IMG/VR virus record: IMGVR_UViG_3300030329_006607
Location: 1 to 50,861 of that record
Strand: one strand, 5' to 3'
Length of the DNA stretch: 50,861 nt
Source of the DNA: a virus
The position numbers and the translations under genes are program-made. This document shows, in pieces, positions 39,331-47,631 of the stretch (positions within the stretch are counted from its first letter, which is position 1; each line of letters opens with the position of its first letter). A model generated the notes under the pieces. It was not told where the DNA came from. It made no database searches and worked only from the letters and a program-made list of their open reading frames with translations.

Positions 39331-39361
39331 TTGGGTTGACTGTCTTTTTGCCAACCCAACC
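39331..39361 (-). promoter_or_regulatory. 5' leader hairpin of the CobS-like gene
   Basis: GTTGGGTTG (39331-39339) and CAACCCAAC (39353-39361), a perfect 9-bp stem with 13-nt loop just downstream of class II promoter B. A second, smaller palindrome (GTTTGC/GCAAAC) is at 39284-39302. In the transcript they would form a capped 5' structure. Confidence 0.6.
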
Positions 39362-39373
39362 CTTACCCCTTAC

Positions 39374-39411
39374 ACTATATTAGACGCACGAACCACTTGA
39401 AAGGTTTAGGT
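39374..39411 (-). promoter_or_regulatory. Class II bipartite promoter element, copy B
   Basis: Reading left: CTAAACCTTT (39401-39410), 13 nt, CGTCTAATATAGTG, TAATAT at 39378-39383, followed by GTAAGGGGTAAGGG. The -10 overlaps the stop of the 114-aa gene. Drives the CobS-like ATPase. Confidence 0.65.
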
Positions 39412-39724
39412 TATTTTCATTTTTATTTAAACTTTTTTTTGGATTGGGGTCAACAATCACACAACCCAACGTGATGGTAGTGCCATGCTCTAATGCCAAT
39501 CGAACAGCACTCAGTACTACATGGTCGAACTTGGTTAGGTCAGTGCTTGAGGTGATTGTCTCAACAGTCCAATCAGATAAGTCATGCACCTCAATCGGTG
39601 TAGTTACTTCTATGCGATTCAGTGAAACTTTCTTAGACCTTGCGTTTTGGTGTGCTTCCCACCTGCGTGCCTGTGCTTGACTTTTAAATCTCATATGTGC
39701 TTTTTCTCCGTTTGTGAATTTCAT
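39380..39724 (-). CDS. Hypothetical protein overlapping promoter B
   Basis: 114 aa from the ATG at 39724 (AGGAG 5 nt upstream). Basic N-terminal part (NGEKAHMRFKSQAQARRWEA HQNARSKKV), a beta/alpha core (HVVLSAVRLALEHGTTITLG CVIVD), and a low-complexity tail. Unrecognised. Its 3' end is the CTAAACCTTT region, so the tail is constrained by promoter function. Confidence 0.65.
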   Translation of the reverse strand: MKFTNGEKAHMRFKSQAQARRWEAHQNARSKKVSLNRIEVTTPIEVHDLSDWTVETITSSTDLTKFDHVVLSAVRLALEHGTTITLGCVIVDPNPKKSLNKNENNLNLSSGSCV

Positions 39725-39779
39725 GTTCTCTCCTAATGATTTAAAATTATCTAACCGATTTCTCAACCTTACAATACAT

Positions 39780-39808
39780 ATTATACCACATGGTCAAGTC
39801 AAAGTCAA
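39780..39808 (-). promoter_or_regulatory. Sigma70-type promoter for the 114-aa gene
   Basis: Reading left: TTGACT (39803-39808), 17 nt, TATAAT (39780-39785), TGG in front of TATAAT. Class II copy C lies 70 bp upstream. Confidence 0.85.
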
Positions 39809-39860
39809 GGTTGTTTTCACTTTTTTTTAAACTTTTTTTGTGTGTGCCATAATTCTATTG

Positions 39861-39995
39861 CCCCTTCGCAATGCCAACACCTATTTAGACGCACTGGGTT
39901 TAGAAAGGTTTAGGTCAAAATGCATTTTTTTTAAAGTTTTTTTGTGGGTGTGGTGTGCAGAAAATCATACAGGTGTTGGCAGACATGCGAAGGGG
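39861..39995. repeat. Interrupted 21-bp inverted repeat enclosing class II promoter C
   Basis: 39861-39870 pairs with 39986-39995 (10 bp) and 39872-39882 pairs with 39971-39981 (11 bp), with 1 nt versus 4 nt unpaired; the loop is 88 nt and holds the CTAAACCTTT box. This is in the 39767-40135 stretch, in which I see no convincing gene on either strand. A nested hairpin lies further right at 40084-40120. Confidence 0.7.
39881..39914 (-). promoter_or_regulatory. Class II bipartite promoter element, copy C
   Basis: Reading left: CTAAACCTTT (39904-39913), 12 nt, CGTCTAAATAGGTGTTGG, TAAATA at 39882-39887. The 12-nt gap is one shorter than in the other copies. The -10 lies at the edge of the inverted repeat. 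Confidence 0.6.
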
Positions 39996-40083
39996 AATGG
40001 GCAAGTCATGATTTGCAACTTCGGGTGTGCTAAGAACCGCAGAGAATTATATTTATTTTACGTTTTTCCAAATATGCACCAAA

Positions 40084-40120
40084 TGGGGCAGATCTCTCCA
40101 AATGTTGGAAAGTTGCCCCA
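40084..40120. repeat. Nested hairpin
   Basis: TGGGGCA (40084-40090) pairs with TGCCCCA (40114-40120), and inside it TCCAA (40097-40101) pairs with TTGGA (40105-40109), 3-nt loop. No T-run on either strand. It is 16 bp after the 170-aa gene and may mark its 3' end. Confidence 0.55.
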
Positions 40121-40135
40121 TACGGTACGAAAGGT

Positions 40136-40648
40136 TTATTTCCAGAGAGGAATATCAACCTTGTGCCACATATCAGTTTTATAGACATGTTCGACAAATT
40201 CTTTATACCTTTTGTAATCTGGATTCCTTCTATTTTTTATGATATTGATTTCTGTCCGAATATTATATTTTCTCTGTTCTTTTTCAGACAAATTTCTTAC
40301 AACCCAATCATTAGACTTAATATCAGGATAAATATCATCGTCCATCATTACAAATCCATGAACTATATCAGTGAACCCATGATAATCACAATAATTATCA
40401 GGATTGGTAAAATTCTTACAATATAGTTCAGGAAACATATCACCTTCTTTATGAGTCCAATGCGTTTCATCAGGACAAACAAATATCTCATTACAACCCA
40501 AGCATCTAACTCGAAAAGACCTAACCGTTATTCCTTCTTTATAATAGGTCGGATACAGATCAATTTTTTCTGGTAGATTATAATTTAGATCATTAGCAGA
40601 TATAGTTGAATCCACTTCTTTCATGATTGTCTCATTAATTTCAAACAT
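40136..40648 (-). CDS. Hypothetical protein with zinc-finger-like cysteines
   Basis: 170 aa. A CLGCNEIFVCPDETHW segment and two further Cys/His near YCKNFTNPDNYCDYHGF suggest one zinc site. Beta/alpha otherwise (DWVVRNLSEKEQRKYNIRTE, then KRYKEFVEHVYKTDMWHKV). Unrecognised. Ribosome site AAAGGA lies about 10 nt upstream. Confidence 0.65.
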   Translation of the reverse strand: MFEINETIMKEVDSTISANDLNYNLPEKIDLYPTYYKEGITVRSFRVRCLGCNEIFVCPDETHWTHKEGDMFPELYCKNFTNPDNYCDYHGFTDIVHGFVMMDDDIYPDIKSNDWVVRNLSEKEQRKYNIRTEINIIKNRRNPDYKRYKEFVEHVYKTDMWHKVDIPLWK

Positions 40649-40662
40649 TATATTATATCCTT

Positions 40663-41076
40663 TTATCTAGGAAGCATCATACCATCTCTAAAATTCTGTG
40701 GAAGTTTAGGTTTCCGCAACCACCGTTTCTTGACACTTTCACTAAAGTCAATCAATTCTCGATTTTCACTTATATACCACCAATTTCCTACTTTGCATCT
40801 AAGTTTCCATTGAGATTCAATTGCTTTTAATGCTTTATTGATTGCCACTTGCTTATGACAAGTGTTATTAGGAGGAATATGTTCACCTAAAGTATCAATC
40901 ATAACCATATCATGCTCTAGTTCCCATTTCACTATTGGTTTTTTTTCATCAGTCCGAGAATGAAAAATTTTCCAACAATTTAAATCTGAAGAAACTTCAT
41001 AATCTATCCAAGCATTCTCTTTTTCTATATTGATTGTAAAATTTCTCTGTTTCAACAACCAATCAATTCTATCCAT
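40663..41076 (-). CDS. Hypothetical protein
   Basis: 137 aa, basic, with aromatic surface patches (RIDWLLKQRNFTINIEKENA WIDYEV, then GNWWYISENRELIDFSESVK KRWLRK). Unrecognised. 14 bp before the previous gene and 19 bp after the HAD gene. Confidence 0.6.
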   Translation of the reverse strand: MDRIDWLLKQRNFTINIEKENAWIDYEVSSDLNCWKIFHSRTDEKKPIVKWELEHDMVMIDTLGEHIPPNNTCHKQVAINKALKAIESQWKLRCKVGNWWYISENRELIDFSESVKKRWLRKPKLPQNFRDGMMLPR

Positions 41077-41095
41077 ATTAAATTCCTTTTTTTGT

Positions 41096-41530
41096 CTAAC
41101 CTAATATCTGCCATAGGTATTGCTTGCCATCTCTCATAAGTTTCATGAAGTCATATCTTAGTATGTCATTGAAACCTTTATTGCGTTCTACGTTGATAGC
41201 ATATGCAGTTGGTTTAGTTTTTTTCAGGGTTGGGTCATCCTGTGCAAATGGTGGTTTGATGTCATTGATTAGGATTCTTTCCTCACTACCTAGATCAAAA
41301 ATGATATGATGATACGGTATCTCAAATTTTTTAAGCATTGCTTCCGTAACTTCTTGATCTCTTGATAGTCTAGCAGTTGTTAGAACCACAAAATGACCTT
41401 CATTATAAATTGTTTGCACGAATTGGGGAGCATCTGGTAGTACCTGTTCTTCAACACCCTCGTATATTTGGTCATTAGAAAGGTGGTTGACCAGTGTTCC
41501 GTCAATGTCAATGAAAAATGTTTTTGCCAT
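41096..41530 (-). CDS. HAD-superfamily phosphatase
   Basis: 144 aa. Motif I FFIDIDGTLV (nucleophile Asp and acid Asp), motif II VVLTTAR, and the acidic motif RILINDIKPPF. Family length and the 'DxDGT' are like polynucleotide 3'-phosphatase and other phage HAD proteins. The Lys of motif III (KKTKPTAYAINVERNKGFND) is nearby. Substrate unknown; a nucleotide or polynucleotide repair role is plausible. Confidence 0.8.
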   Translation of the reverse strand: MAKTFFIDIDGTLVNHLSNDQIYEGVEEQVLPDAPQFVQTIYNEGHFVVLTTARLSRDQEVTEAMLKKFEIPYHHIIFDLGSEERILINDIKPPFAQDDPTLKKTKPTAYAINVERNKGFNDILRYDFMKLMRDGKQYLWQILG

Positions 41531-41547
41531 AATTTTATCTCATCCTT

Positions 41548-42012
41548 TCATTTAGGTACGATCATGTGATCTTCAGGTATTAAATTTGGAAAGGCACGAT
41601 TGGCAATCTTTGCCGTTAGTCCTTTATAGGGTAGTTTTTTCTTGACCATCTCTATTACGATATTTGCTTCAGTTGGATGTAGTCCTTCTAGCAATTGGAT
41701 ATAGAGTTGTTCTAATCTTAACTTATTCAAACCTTGAGATTGATTGGTATCTCTGCCTTCAAATGTGGCAAATCTTCCAAGTGTTCTTGCTTCTCTGACT
41801 AAATGTAGGTCAGCAAGATCATAGTCTGGTGCAGTTGACTCGGTGTAAGGTGGTTTTCCTGTGGGTAGTTTCCATTCTATTCTGGTATCAAATGCACCTC
41901 TCAGAATGGTTTTTAGTCCATCGGTTTCATACTCTTTTAATTTTTCTGCCTTTGCCTTATAGGACTTTGCTTGTTCGACTTCTGTAAATATTTCATGTAA
42001 TGATTTTTCCAT
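41548..42012 (-). CDS. Conserved DUF6433-like protein
   Basis: 154 aa. LRLEQLYIQLLEGLHPTEAN, then VIEMVKKKLPYKGLTAKIAN RAFPNLIP, a block recurring in marine T4-like phages (DUF6433-type). I do not know the function. Just downstream of RNase H (2 bp). Confidence 0.65.
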   Translation of the reverse strand: MEKSLHEIFTEVEQAKSYKAKAEKLKEYETDGLKTILRGAFDTRIEWKLPTGKPPYTESTAPDYDLADLHLVREARTLGRFATFEGRDTNQSQGLNKLRLEQLYIQLLEGLHPTEANIVIEMVKKKLPYKGLTAKIANRAFPNLIPEDHMIVPK

Positions 42013-42013
42013 T

Positions 42014-42874
42014 CTAAAATTCCTCCAAGTTTTCCATTAAATTTTTCAATCGGTGTTTTATCATATAAGCAAAAATCTTGCTTCGATCTTGTCCTTTTGT
42101 ATTTAGGTATTGTTCCTTGATAGTTTCGACTAGGTTAATAGGTACTAAGGTTAGGTCAACCAATCTCTGGTTTCGTTTGTAATTTTGCAGAGTCTTTTGA
42201 TCGGCAAAAATCTCTGGTTCTAGGTCTAACCATTTTTCTACCTTTGCACCTGATAATGGGGATTGACGTTTTTCCTCATTGATGATGGCATCGTCATCTG
42301 AGAGAATATTAGGAATTCCGTCTGATTTATCTCCCCTTAGAATATGTTCTTTCAGTTGCTTTGCTGGATCTTCAGCAACTAGAAATTTCTTTTGCATGGG
42401 TGAATATTGAGAGACATTCTCAAATCTCTGCAATTGCATAAAATCCTTATCACCAGAAAGTATTAGAGTTTGACCATTTTTAAAATTAGAGACAATCACA
42501 GCAATGATGTCATCTGCTTCACAGGTCTTAACTTCTAGTACTTTATAAGGAAAATTTTCTTTCAGTTCAGATTTAACCATGTGTAGTCCATCGAAAATTC
42601 CGTTCCAATCGAAATCTGATGTCATACGCATTTTCTTACGGTTTGCTTTGTAATGGGGAAAAATGGATTTTCTCCAATAGTTGTGGTTATCACAGCATAT
42701 CACCAGTTCACCATATTCCTTGTGATATTTGCTCCGATACATGCGAATTTGATTGAGTACGATGTGTCTGACTAGATCAACTTGCACACCATCACGCATT
42801 AGGTTGGGTTGTTTCATCAGACCACTGATAAAGACTTGGTTGTAGTCCACTAATATTGCCATATTTTTATTCAT
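42014..42874 (-). CDS. rnh: T4-type RNase H (FEN-like 5'-nuclease)
   Basis: 286 aa (T4 305 aa). It removes RNA primers from lagging-strand fragments together with gp32. Active-site Asps: MAILVDYNQVF, ELVICCDNHNYWRKSIFPHY KANRKK, KTCEADDIIAVIVSNFKNGQ TLILSGDKDFMQLQ, RGDKSDGIPNILSDDD. The start at 42862 (second Met) fits the family better and has AAGGAT a few nt upstream; 42874 is the first Met. Two bp before the DUF6433 gene. Confidence 0.9.
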   Translation of the reverse strand: MNKNMAILVDYNQVFISGLMKQPNLMRDGVQVDLVRHIVLNQIRMYRSKYHKEYGELVICCDNHNYWRKSIFPHYKANRKKMRMTSDFDWNGIFDGLHMVKSELKENFPYKVLEVKTCEADDIIAVIVSNFKNGQTLILSGDKDFMQLQRFENVSQYSPMQKKFLVAEDPAKQLKEHILRGDKSDGIPNILSDDDAIINEEKRQSPLSGAKVEKWLDLEPEIFADQKTLQNYKRNQRLVDLTLVPINLVETIKEQYLNTKGQDRSKIFAYMIKHRLKNLMENLEEF

Positions 42875-43154
42875 CCTTTATTGGATTGTCAATTATATTT
42901 AGTGGGTTTTGTTGACCTAAACCAACCTGCAATTCATGATTTACACCCAGTTGTCCAAATAAAATCGCACGCACAAATTCAACAACAATCCGAAAATCCT
43001 TTTGAAAATCTGAATCTGCCACATCAAAACCATGTGCATCCAAAACATCAATCATCAGTGGAAGCATTTCATTGAGACAATCTTCGGCAATTGGTGTTGG
43101 GTCTGCCATTAATTTTGGTGTAGACGGATGTTGTAAAACTTTGCTATTTTTCAT
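42867..43154 (-). CDS. Hypothetical protein, RNase H neighbour
   Basis: 95 aa. Central helix-rich block (CLNEMLPLMIDVLDAHGFDV, then FRIVVEFVRAILFGQLGVNH ELQV). Unrecognised. Overlaps RNase H by 8 bp and the 259-aa gene by 4 bp (ATGA), so co-expressed with replication proteins. Confidence 0.65.
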   Translation of the reverse strand: MKNSKVLQHPSTPKLMADPTPIAEDCLNEMLPLMIDVLDAHGFDVADSDFQKDFRIVVEFVRAILFGQLGVNHELQVGLGQQNPLNIIDNPIKDE

Positions 43155-43930
43155 AGGGTTGTTAAATGTTGTTCTAAGGTTGCCATTGTTTCGGAACCTT
43201 TGGATTTTTTGGTCTTTCTAGGTTTCCGAGTTTGTTTTTTGCCAGTGGTATATTCTTCGCAATCCTTGACAAAACTCTCGATCAATTTGATATATCGTTT
43301 TCTCTGTGGTACAGTCATATATCCGTATGCTTCTTTGATGTCTTTATTGGCAACACCCTTAGCACCCATTGCAATCGAGAGTTGCAATTCCTTTAGTTGT
43401 CTACGATACCACATTCGTATTTTGCTAACTATACCCTGTTTAGGGTTATGACCTAGCAAAAACTTTCTTAACGAAAAATCTGTCTTGCAGTTGCTGTCCA
43501 GAAATTTGTCAATCTCAAATTCAATTTCACCAATCAATCGAGAAACAATTTGCACTGGTTGCTGATTGATTGGTTTTTCTTTGACTTCCTTAACTTCTGG
43601 TTTTGGTTTTGGTTTGACCTGTAATTCCTCGACAAACTTCAGTGCATAGTTATGAATTTTGTCTTGGTGTTTTTCGGGTAAGACATAACCATCTGCAATC
43701 ATTTTAGCAACGATTGAATAGGTGGGGTCAACCACATACTCATTAACCCCTTTGAAGTTTTTTTTGCCTTTGAGAAGTCCGAATTTTTCGATGTATTGCT
43801 TCATGTAACCCTTATGCAATTTATCACTGGTATTGTTATAATACCAGTTTAGTGCTTGGGTTACATCTTGCTCATTCATTGGATTGTTGAACGTCTTAAC
43901 AGATTTTTGAACTTTTTTGCGTCTTGCCAT
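43151..43930 (-). CDS. Conserved basic protein
   Basis: 259 aa, very Lys-rich, helical, with a KPKPKPEVKEVKEKPINQQP linker at about 115 and a GKKQTRKPRKTKKSKGSET tail. A helical core (RLIGEIEFEIDKFLDSNCKT DFSLRKFLLG) recurs, I believe, in marine phages, with no function known. Nucleic-acid association is likely from composition. Confidence 0.65.
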   Translation of the reverse strand: MARRKKVQKSVKTFNNPMNEQDVTQALNWYYNNTSDKLHKGYMKQYIEKFGLLKGKKNFKGVNEYVVDPTYSIVAKMIADGYVLPEKHQDKIHNYALKFVEELQVKPKPKPEVKEVKEKPINQQPVQIVSRLIGEIEFEIDKFLDSNCKTDFSLRKFLLGHNPKQGIVSKIRMWYRRQLKELQLSIAMGAKGVANKDIKEAYGYMTVPQRKRYIKLIESFVKDCEEYTTGKKQTRKPRKTKKSKGSETMATLEQHLTTL

Positions 43931-43938
43931 ATATCTCC

Positions 43939-44358
43939 CTATTGCCCAAATTTAAAGTTTCCAGTTTCAACTGGTGTATCAGTTTCATCACTTTCGGTAT
44001 CAGTTGTACTTTCACCGAATTCAAAATTTCCAGTATCAGAAATCTGATCTGGATTTATTTTTCGTTGCTCACGTTCCTCACTTTTCTGTCTTGCGAGTTC
44101 TTCAGCAACAACTCTATCCATTTTTTCTTTCAATTCATCGTTTCCACTTATACCCCATGACTTTCCATATTCATTTGGGTCTAATTGATCTACGAATTTT
44201 GTCAAATCCGTTTCATCATTGATCTCTACTTTGCGGAAATTTTTCATTGCTGATAATTGTTGTGCTAGTTGAGTCTTTTGGATTTGTCTTTGCTTACGTT
44301 TCTGCTTGGAAACCATTGACCGTTTTGCACGTTTCTGTTGGACTTTTCTGCTAACCAT
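43939..44358 (-). CDS. Hypothetical protein with C-terminal repeat
   Basis: 139 aa, basic N-terminus (KVQQKRAKRSMVSKQKRKQR), helical middle (DELKEKMDRVVAEELARQKS EEREQRK), and a duplicated motif TGNFEFGE ... TGNFKFGQ in an acidic tail. Unrecognised. 11 bp from the VWA gene. Confidence 0.65.
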   Translation of the reverse strand: MVSRKVQQKRAKRSMVSKQKRKQRQIQKTQLAQQLSAMKNFRKVEINDETDLTKFVDQLDPNEYGKSWGISGNDELKEKMDRVVAEELARQKSEEREQRKINPDQISDTGNFEFGESTTDTESDETDTPVETGNFKFGQ

Positions 44359-44369
44359 AATACCCCCTG

Positions 44370-46589
44370 TTAGGCAATCAATTCGATAAATCGAGACAAC
44401 ATAACTCGATTTTCTAATCTGGACTTGGTGTGCTTCTTGAATGCGGTTGTCATTTTCCGTTTTGAAGCACCTTCCTCGACACTAAAACCATTATCATCAA
44501 CATCCATATCTTTTCCACCTTTGATGATGAAAAATTCAGTATACCCTTCGTGGTCTTCAATTGAGATGAACTTTTCACGATTCAATTTTTTGACTAATGG
44601 TTTATAACCATCAGACCATCTGTCAAAATTGCTATGTCTTTGTATTGCGTTCACGCAATCATGCGCTCGGTTGCCAATAAAATACCCAATCGTATTGACA
44701 TTGTGTCTATCTGATAAAGACTGCAATAGAGCATTTGTCAGATCATAACGATTGCCAATCGGGTATGACTTGCGAGTTATTCTATCCTCAAGAATCGAGG
44801 AATCTGGTGAATACCAACTACCACTACCAAATGTCGAAACGTTTCCGTTTTCATCTTTAACACCACTAACCGAATTAGAATCACCGTCTGTAACGAATAC
44901 CGTATTGATAATCTCAACACCGTACTTTTTCCGAAACTTGGCAAGAATGTCATTAGCAACGATAATTGTATCATTCAACGGAGTTCCACCCAACTGGAAA
45001 CCTCTAGGAACTGAATAAGCACTTTCCTTGAATGATGCCGATAGACCATAAATATTTCTCAATTGTTCATCGAATTTTTTGGTCTTGACTGTACTAGACA
45101 ACAAGTGCAACAATTGAAACTCACTAATGACTAAATCACCAGAGTCGAACTGTTGACTAAACCTTGCTAATCTATCCTCATAGGTTTCATCATATTTTTT
45201 ATTGATTGAATTATCAGAGAAACCATAAACATCGAATGGAATATTGATTTTTCGACAGAACATAACCATCTCAATTATCCGTTCGAGTCCAGAACCAATC
45301 GAATCAGCAAATGAACTAGACCAATCGACAAACATAACCAAACCATGATTTTTTCCATTCGGCACAGTTGTAACACGTTTGAATAGGTCTTCGTTGAATT
45401 TGTAAGAATGCAATTTATTTATGTCAATCACACCAGTTTTAGAAACAGATGCCCTTGCCATTTGTTCAGCATTCTTTTTGAGTTCAAATTCCTTGACCAG
45501 ATAGTTGACAGTTTTCGTAACTGACTTTTTAAACTTCCGATAGTTTTCGGTAGTTTCATCAATCAGACTAGGATAATTGTAATACTCACTAAGTTCTTCG
45601 TGAACATTAGATAATGGTCGAATATAATCATCTGCATCTAATGTAGGTATTGCACCATAAAACGATTCTACACTATTTTCATCGACAAATTCTTCTGCAA
45701 TTGCATCAGACAAATTGGTTTCAGTTTCTGCACCAGACGGTTTAGTCGCATTTCCACTACGACCATCAGAAGATTTATCAGAACCATCATCTGGTGTTTC
45801 TTCACCAGCACCAGTACTAATAGATTCATCACCATTTTCGTCTGTATCATCAGCACCAGCAGATTGTGAACCAGAATCATCATCTGAATCATTGCTACCA
45901 TCAGACTTGGAATCTGCAACACCATCATTATCACCAGAATCATCATCATAATCAGCATTATCATCACCATAATCTGGTGTGGTATGATCGTCTGTTTCAG
46001 ATGATTCAGAATTGTAAATTTCACGAACAACATCAAGCACAGAATCAAATGATTCTGCTTTGTCAATCTTTTCTAACCAGTGCTTTTCATGCTCGAAAAA
46101 CGGAACTTCTAACAGAGAACCAACTTTGTAATGAATGTTAATTCGGTCAATCAGACTAAACGATAGAATATCTCTATCCTTCAGACCAAAAAAATCACGA
46201 TCAAGAAGTTCCTTGTATCCATTATAAAAGTTCTTACGCAAACCAGCAAACTTCCGTTTGATTTTGCGTTCAATTCTAGCATCTTCGATAACGTTGATAA
46301 ATGAATGGACTGCACCAGCATTTGCTGAATCGACTTCGTTGATAAAATCCTCGATTGCATCATTTGGTGTATATAATGCGTGTCCTACCTCATGCCCAAC
46401 CAATAGGTCGAAAACATCTTTAGAAGCATTATCCCAATTAGGCAAACCGAGAACACGATTTTGCACATCGAAATAAGCAGTTGGAATGTTTTTGTGAACA
46501 ACGGAAATATTTTCAGTGGCAAGAAGTTTGGCAAGATTTGCTTTTCTTGCTCTATTTTCTGTATCACTAATACTGACTTGGTTTCTCAT
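44370..46589 (-). CDS. VWA-domain, metallopeptidase-like partner of the CobS-like ATPase
   Basis: 739 aa. Residues 55-75 hold LLVGHEVGHALYTPND, an HEXXH zinc site. An acidic linker (about 205-300, DDNADYDDDSGDNDGVADSK and following Ser/Asp runs) leads to a VWA domain with MIDAS DWSSSFADS (D-x-S-x-S), then VMFCRKINIPFDVYGFSDNS and TVFVTDGDSNS. This is the CobT/DUF2201-like VWA protein of marine T4-like phages. With the MoxR ATPase it would form a chaperone-like complex. Class II promoter D lies 58 bp upstream of its start. Whether the HEXXH cleaves anything is unknown. Confidence 0.82.
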   Translation of the reverse strand: MRNQVSISDTENRARKANLAKLLATENISVVHKNIPTAYFDVQNRVLGLPNWDNASKDVFDLLVGHEVGHALYTPNDAIEDFINEVDSANAGAVHSFINVIEDARIERKIKRKFAGLRKNFYNGYKELLDRDFFGLKDRDILSFSLIDRINIHYKVGSLLEVPFFEHEKHWLEKIDKAESFDSVLDVVREIYNSESSETDDHTTPDYGDDNADYDDDSGDNDGVADSKSDGSNDSDDDSGSQSAGADDTDENGDESISTGAGEETPDDGSDKSSDGRSGNATKPSGAETETNLSDAIAEEFVDENSVESFYGAIPTLDADDYIRPLSNVHEELSEYYNYPSLIDETTENYRKFKKSVTKTVNYLVKEFELKKNAEQMARASVSKTGVIDINKLHSYKFNEDLFKRVTTVPNGKNHGLVMFVDWSSSFADSIGSGLERIIEMVMFCRKINIPFDVYGFSDNSINKKYDETYEDRLARFSQQFDSGDLVISEFQLLHLLSSTVKTKKFDEQLRNIYGLSASFKESAYSVPRGFQLGGTPLNDTIIVANDILAKFRKKYGVEIINTVFVTDGDSNSVSGVKDENGNVSTFGSGSWYSPDSSILEDRITRKSYPIGNRYDLTNALLQSLSDRHNVNTIGYFIGNRAHDCVNAIQRHSNFDRWSDGYKPLVKKLNREKFISIEDHEGYTEFFIIKGGKDMDVDDNGFSVEEGASKRKMTTAFKKHTKSRLENRVMLSRFIELIA

Positions 46590-46646
46590 TTGACCTCACT
46601 TGAACATTAATAATTGACTAACAACACCCGACCCGACACCCGACAC

Positions 46647-46681
46647 CTATTTAGACGTATGAGACACCCAAAAGGTTTAGG
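46647..46681 (-). promoter_or_regulatory. Class II bipartite promoter element, copy D
   Basis: Reading left: CTAAACCTTT (46671-46680), 13 nt, CGTCTAAATAGGTGTCGGG, TAAATA at 46648-46653, then GTGTCGG repeats. Drives the VWA gene. The box touches the stop of the upstream 59-aa frame. Confidence 0.65.
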
Positions 46682-46861
46682 TCAAAGTGAAGTTTTTTTC
46701 AACTTTTTTTCAGTTATTTTAAACCCAATGGTTGGACGTTCAAAGTCTGGGTTCATCTTTTTCATGACATCTTCGGGCAATATATCGAAAATATTGAAAT
46801 CTAACGCAATTGAAGCACTATGCAACTTTTCGATGGTCTTGATTCGTTTCTTATTTTTCAC
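46682..46861 (-). CDS. Small basic protein between promoters D and E
   Basis: 59 aa from a GTG at 46861 (GGAG 8 nt upstream), stop at 46682. Basic ends (KNKKRIKTIEKLHSASIALD and KITEKKLKKTSL) and a hydrophobic centre (FNIFDILPEDVMKKM). Unrecognised, but it explains the 180 bp between two class II promoters. Its C-terminal residues are set by promoter D's A-rich tract. Confidence 0.5.
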   Translation of the reverse strand: MKNKKRIKTIEKLHSASIALDFNIFDILPEDVMKKMNPDFERPTIGFKITEKKLKKTSL

Positions 46862-46921
46862 TCAACACTCCATTATCTAACTGTTCAATATTGACTGAGA
46901 ACTCCTCAACCTTACCCCTTA

Positions 46922-46959
46922 CACTATATTAGACGCACAAACCACCTAAAAGGTTTAGG
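46922..46959 (-). promoter_or_regulatory. Class II bipartite promoter element, copy E
   Basis: Reading left: CTAAACCTTT (46949-46958), 13 nt, CGTCTAATATAGTG, TAATAT at 46926-46931, followed by GTAAGGGGTAAGG. Drives the 59-aa gene, then by readthrough the VWA gene. Confidence 0.65.
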
Positions 46960-46986
46960 TCTTTTTCACTTTTTTTTGATTTTTTT

Positions 46987-47202
46987 TCAACTTTTTTCAT
47001 AACTAACAGTTCCTTTTCGATTGACTGAGAGTTTTAGTTCATTTTCTGCTCTTGCTTTTAACACAGACTCGGAAAGATCATCTACCCCATGATGAGAAAA
47101 ATAATAACCGAGATGCTCACCATTCTCATCTAACACCTCATAGGTGCTGTAGATGCTCCAATTATTGATTCTCGTTTTGATGAAACGGTAGGTTTTCTTC
47201 AT
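46987..47202 (-). CDS. Hypothetical protein
   Basis: 71 aa from the ATG at 47202, GGAGAG upstream. Beta-rich (YRFIKTRINNWSIYSTYEVL DENGEHLGYY), with a helix RENELKLSV near the end. Unrecognised. A 1-bp overlap couples it to the LPD29-like gene. Confidence 0.6.
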   Translation of the reverse strand: MKKTYRFIKTRINNWSIYSTYEVLDENGEHLGYYFSHHGVDDLSESVLKARAENELKLSVNRKGTVSYEKS

Positions 47203-47561
47203 TATGAACTCTCTCCTTTCAATACATACGGTTTGTTCCAACGTCCGATATTGACATCAACATACCAACCAACATTGAAATAGTCGGTTTGAATACAAGA
47301 CTCATCATAGTTGCCACTGTTCAGCACTGGCAAAACTTCACCAAGAAACGCAGTTGCTTTCTCGTTACCTGAAAATTGATTTTCCCAGTGATAAGTGTTG
47401 ATGTTGCCTTCAAAATTAAAATCAATCGAACCACTCGCAACGTTCAGTTGAACGGTGGAATGATGTCGAACAGACAAGGTTGCTTTGATACCATGTCGTT
47501 TACAGATTTCTTTGATTTTGGGTTGAATTGCTTTCTTTTGGTCTTGTGTAAATAATGCCAT
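47202..47561 (-). CDS. LPD29-like protein
   Basis: 119 aa from the ATG at 47561 (GGAG 9 nt upstream). Residues IKEICKRHGIKATLSVRHHS TVQL, NFEGNINTYHWENQFSGNEK and the ending GWYVDVNIGRWNKPYVL look like the LPD29 domain found in phage and plasmid polyvalent proteins and in anti-restriction contexts. Resemblance is by eye. It follows a sigma70 promoter. Confidence 0.55.
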   Translation of the reverse strand: MALFTQDQKKAIQPKIKEICKRHGIKATLSVRHHSTVQLNVASGSIDFNFEGNINTYHWENQFSGNEKATAFLGEVLPVLNSGNYDESCIQTDYFNVGWYVDVNIGRWNKPYVLKGESS

Positions 47562-47631
47562 TGTAACTGACTCCATAATGTAAAAGGTTTTTCAAACGGG
47601 GAAGAACTTTTCTCCCCCTTGTTACGTCTAT

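Noticed and set aside
39840-40184. Rightward 114-codon open frame
   Set aside because: It crosses promoter C and the inverted repeats, has no ribosome site, and its composition is unlike the real genes.
44370-46589. Cobaltochelatase function for the CobS/CobT-like pair
   Set aside because: Homology to CobS/CobT concerns only the AAA+/VWA architecture; there is no chelatase CobN subunit in the window and no other cobalamin gene.
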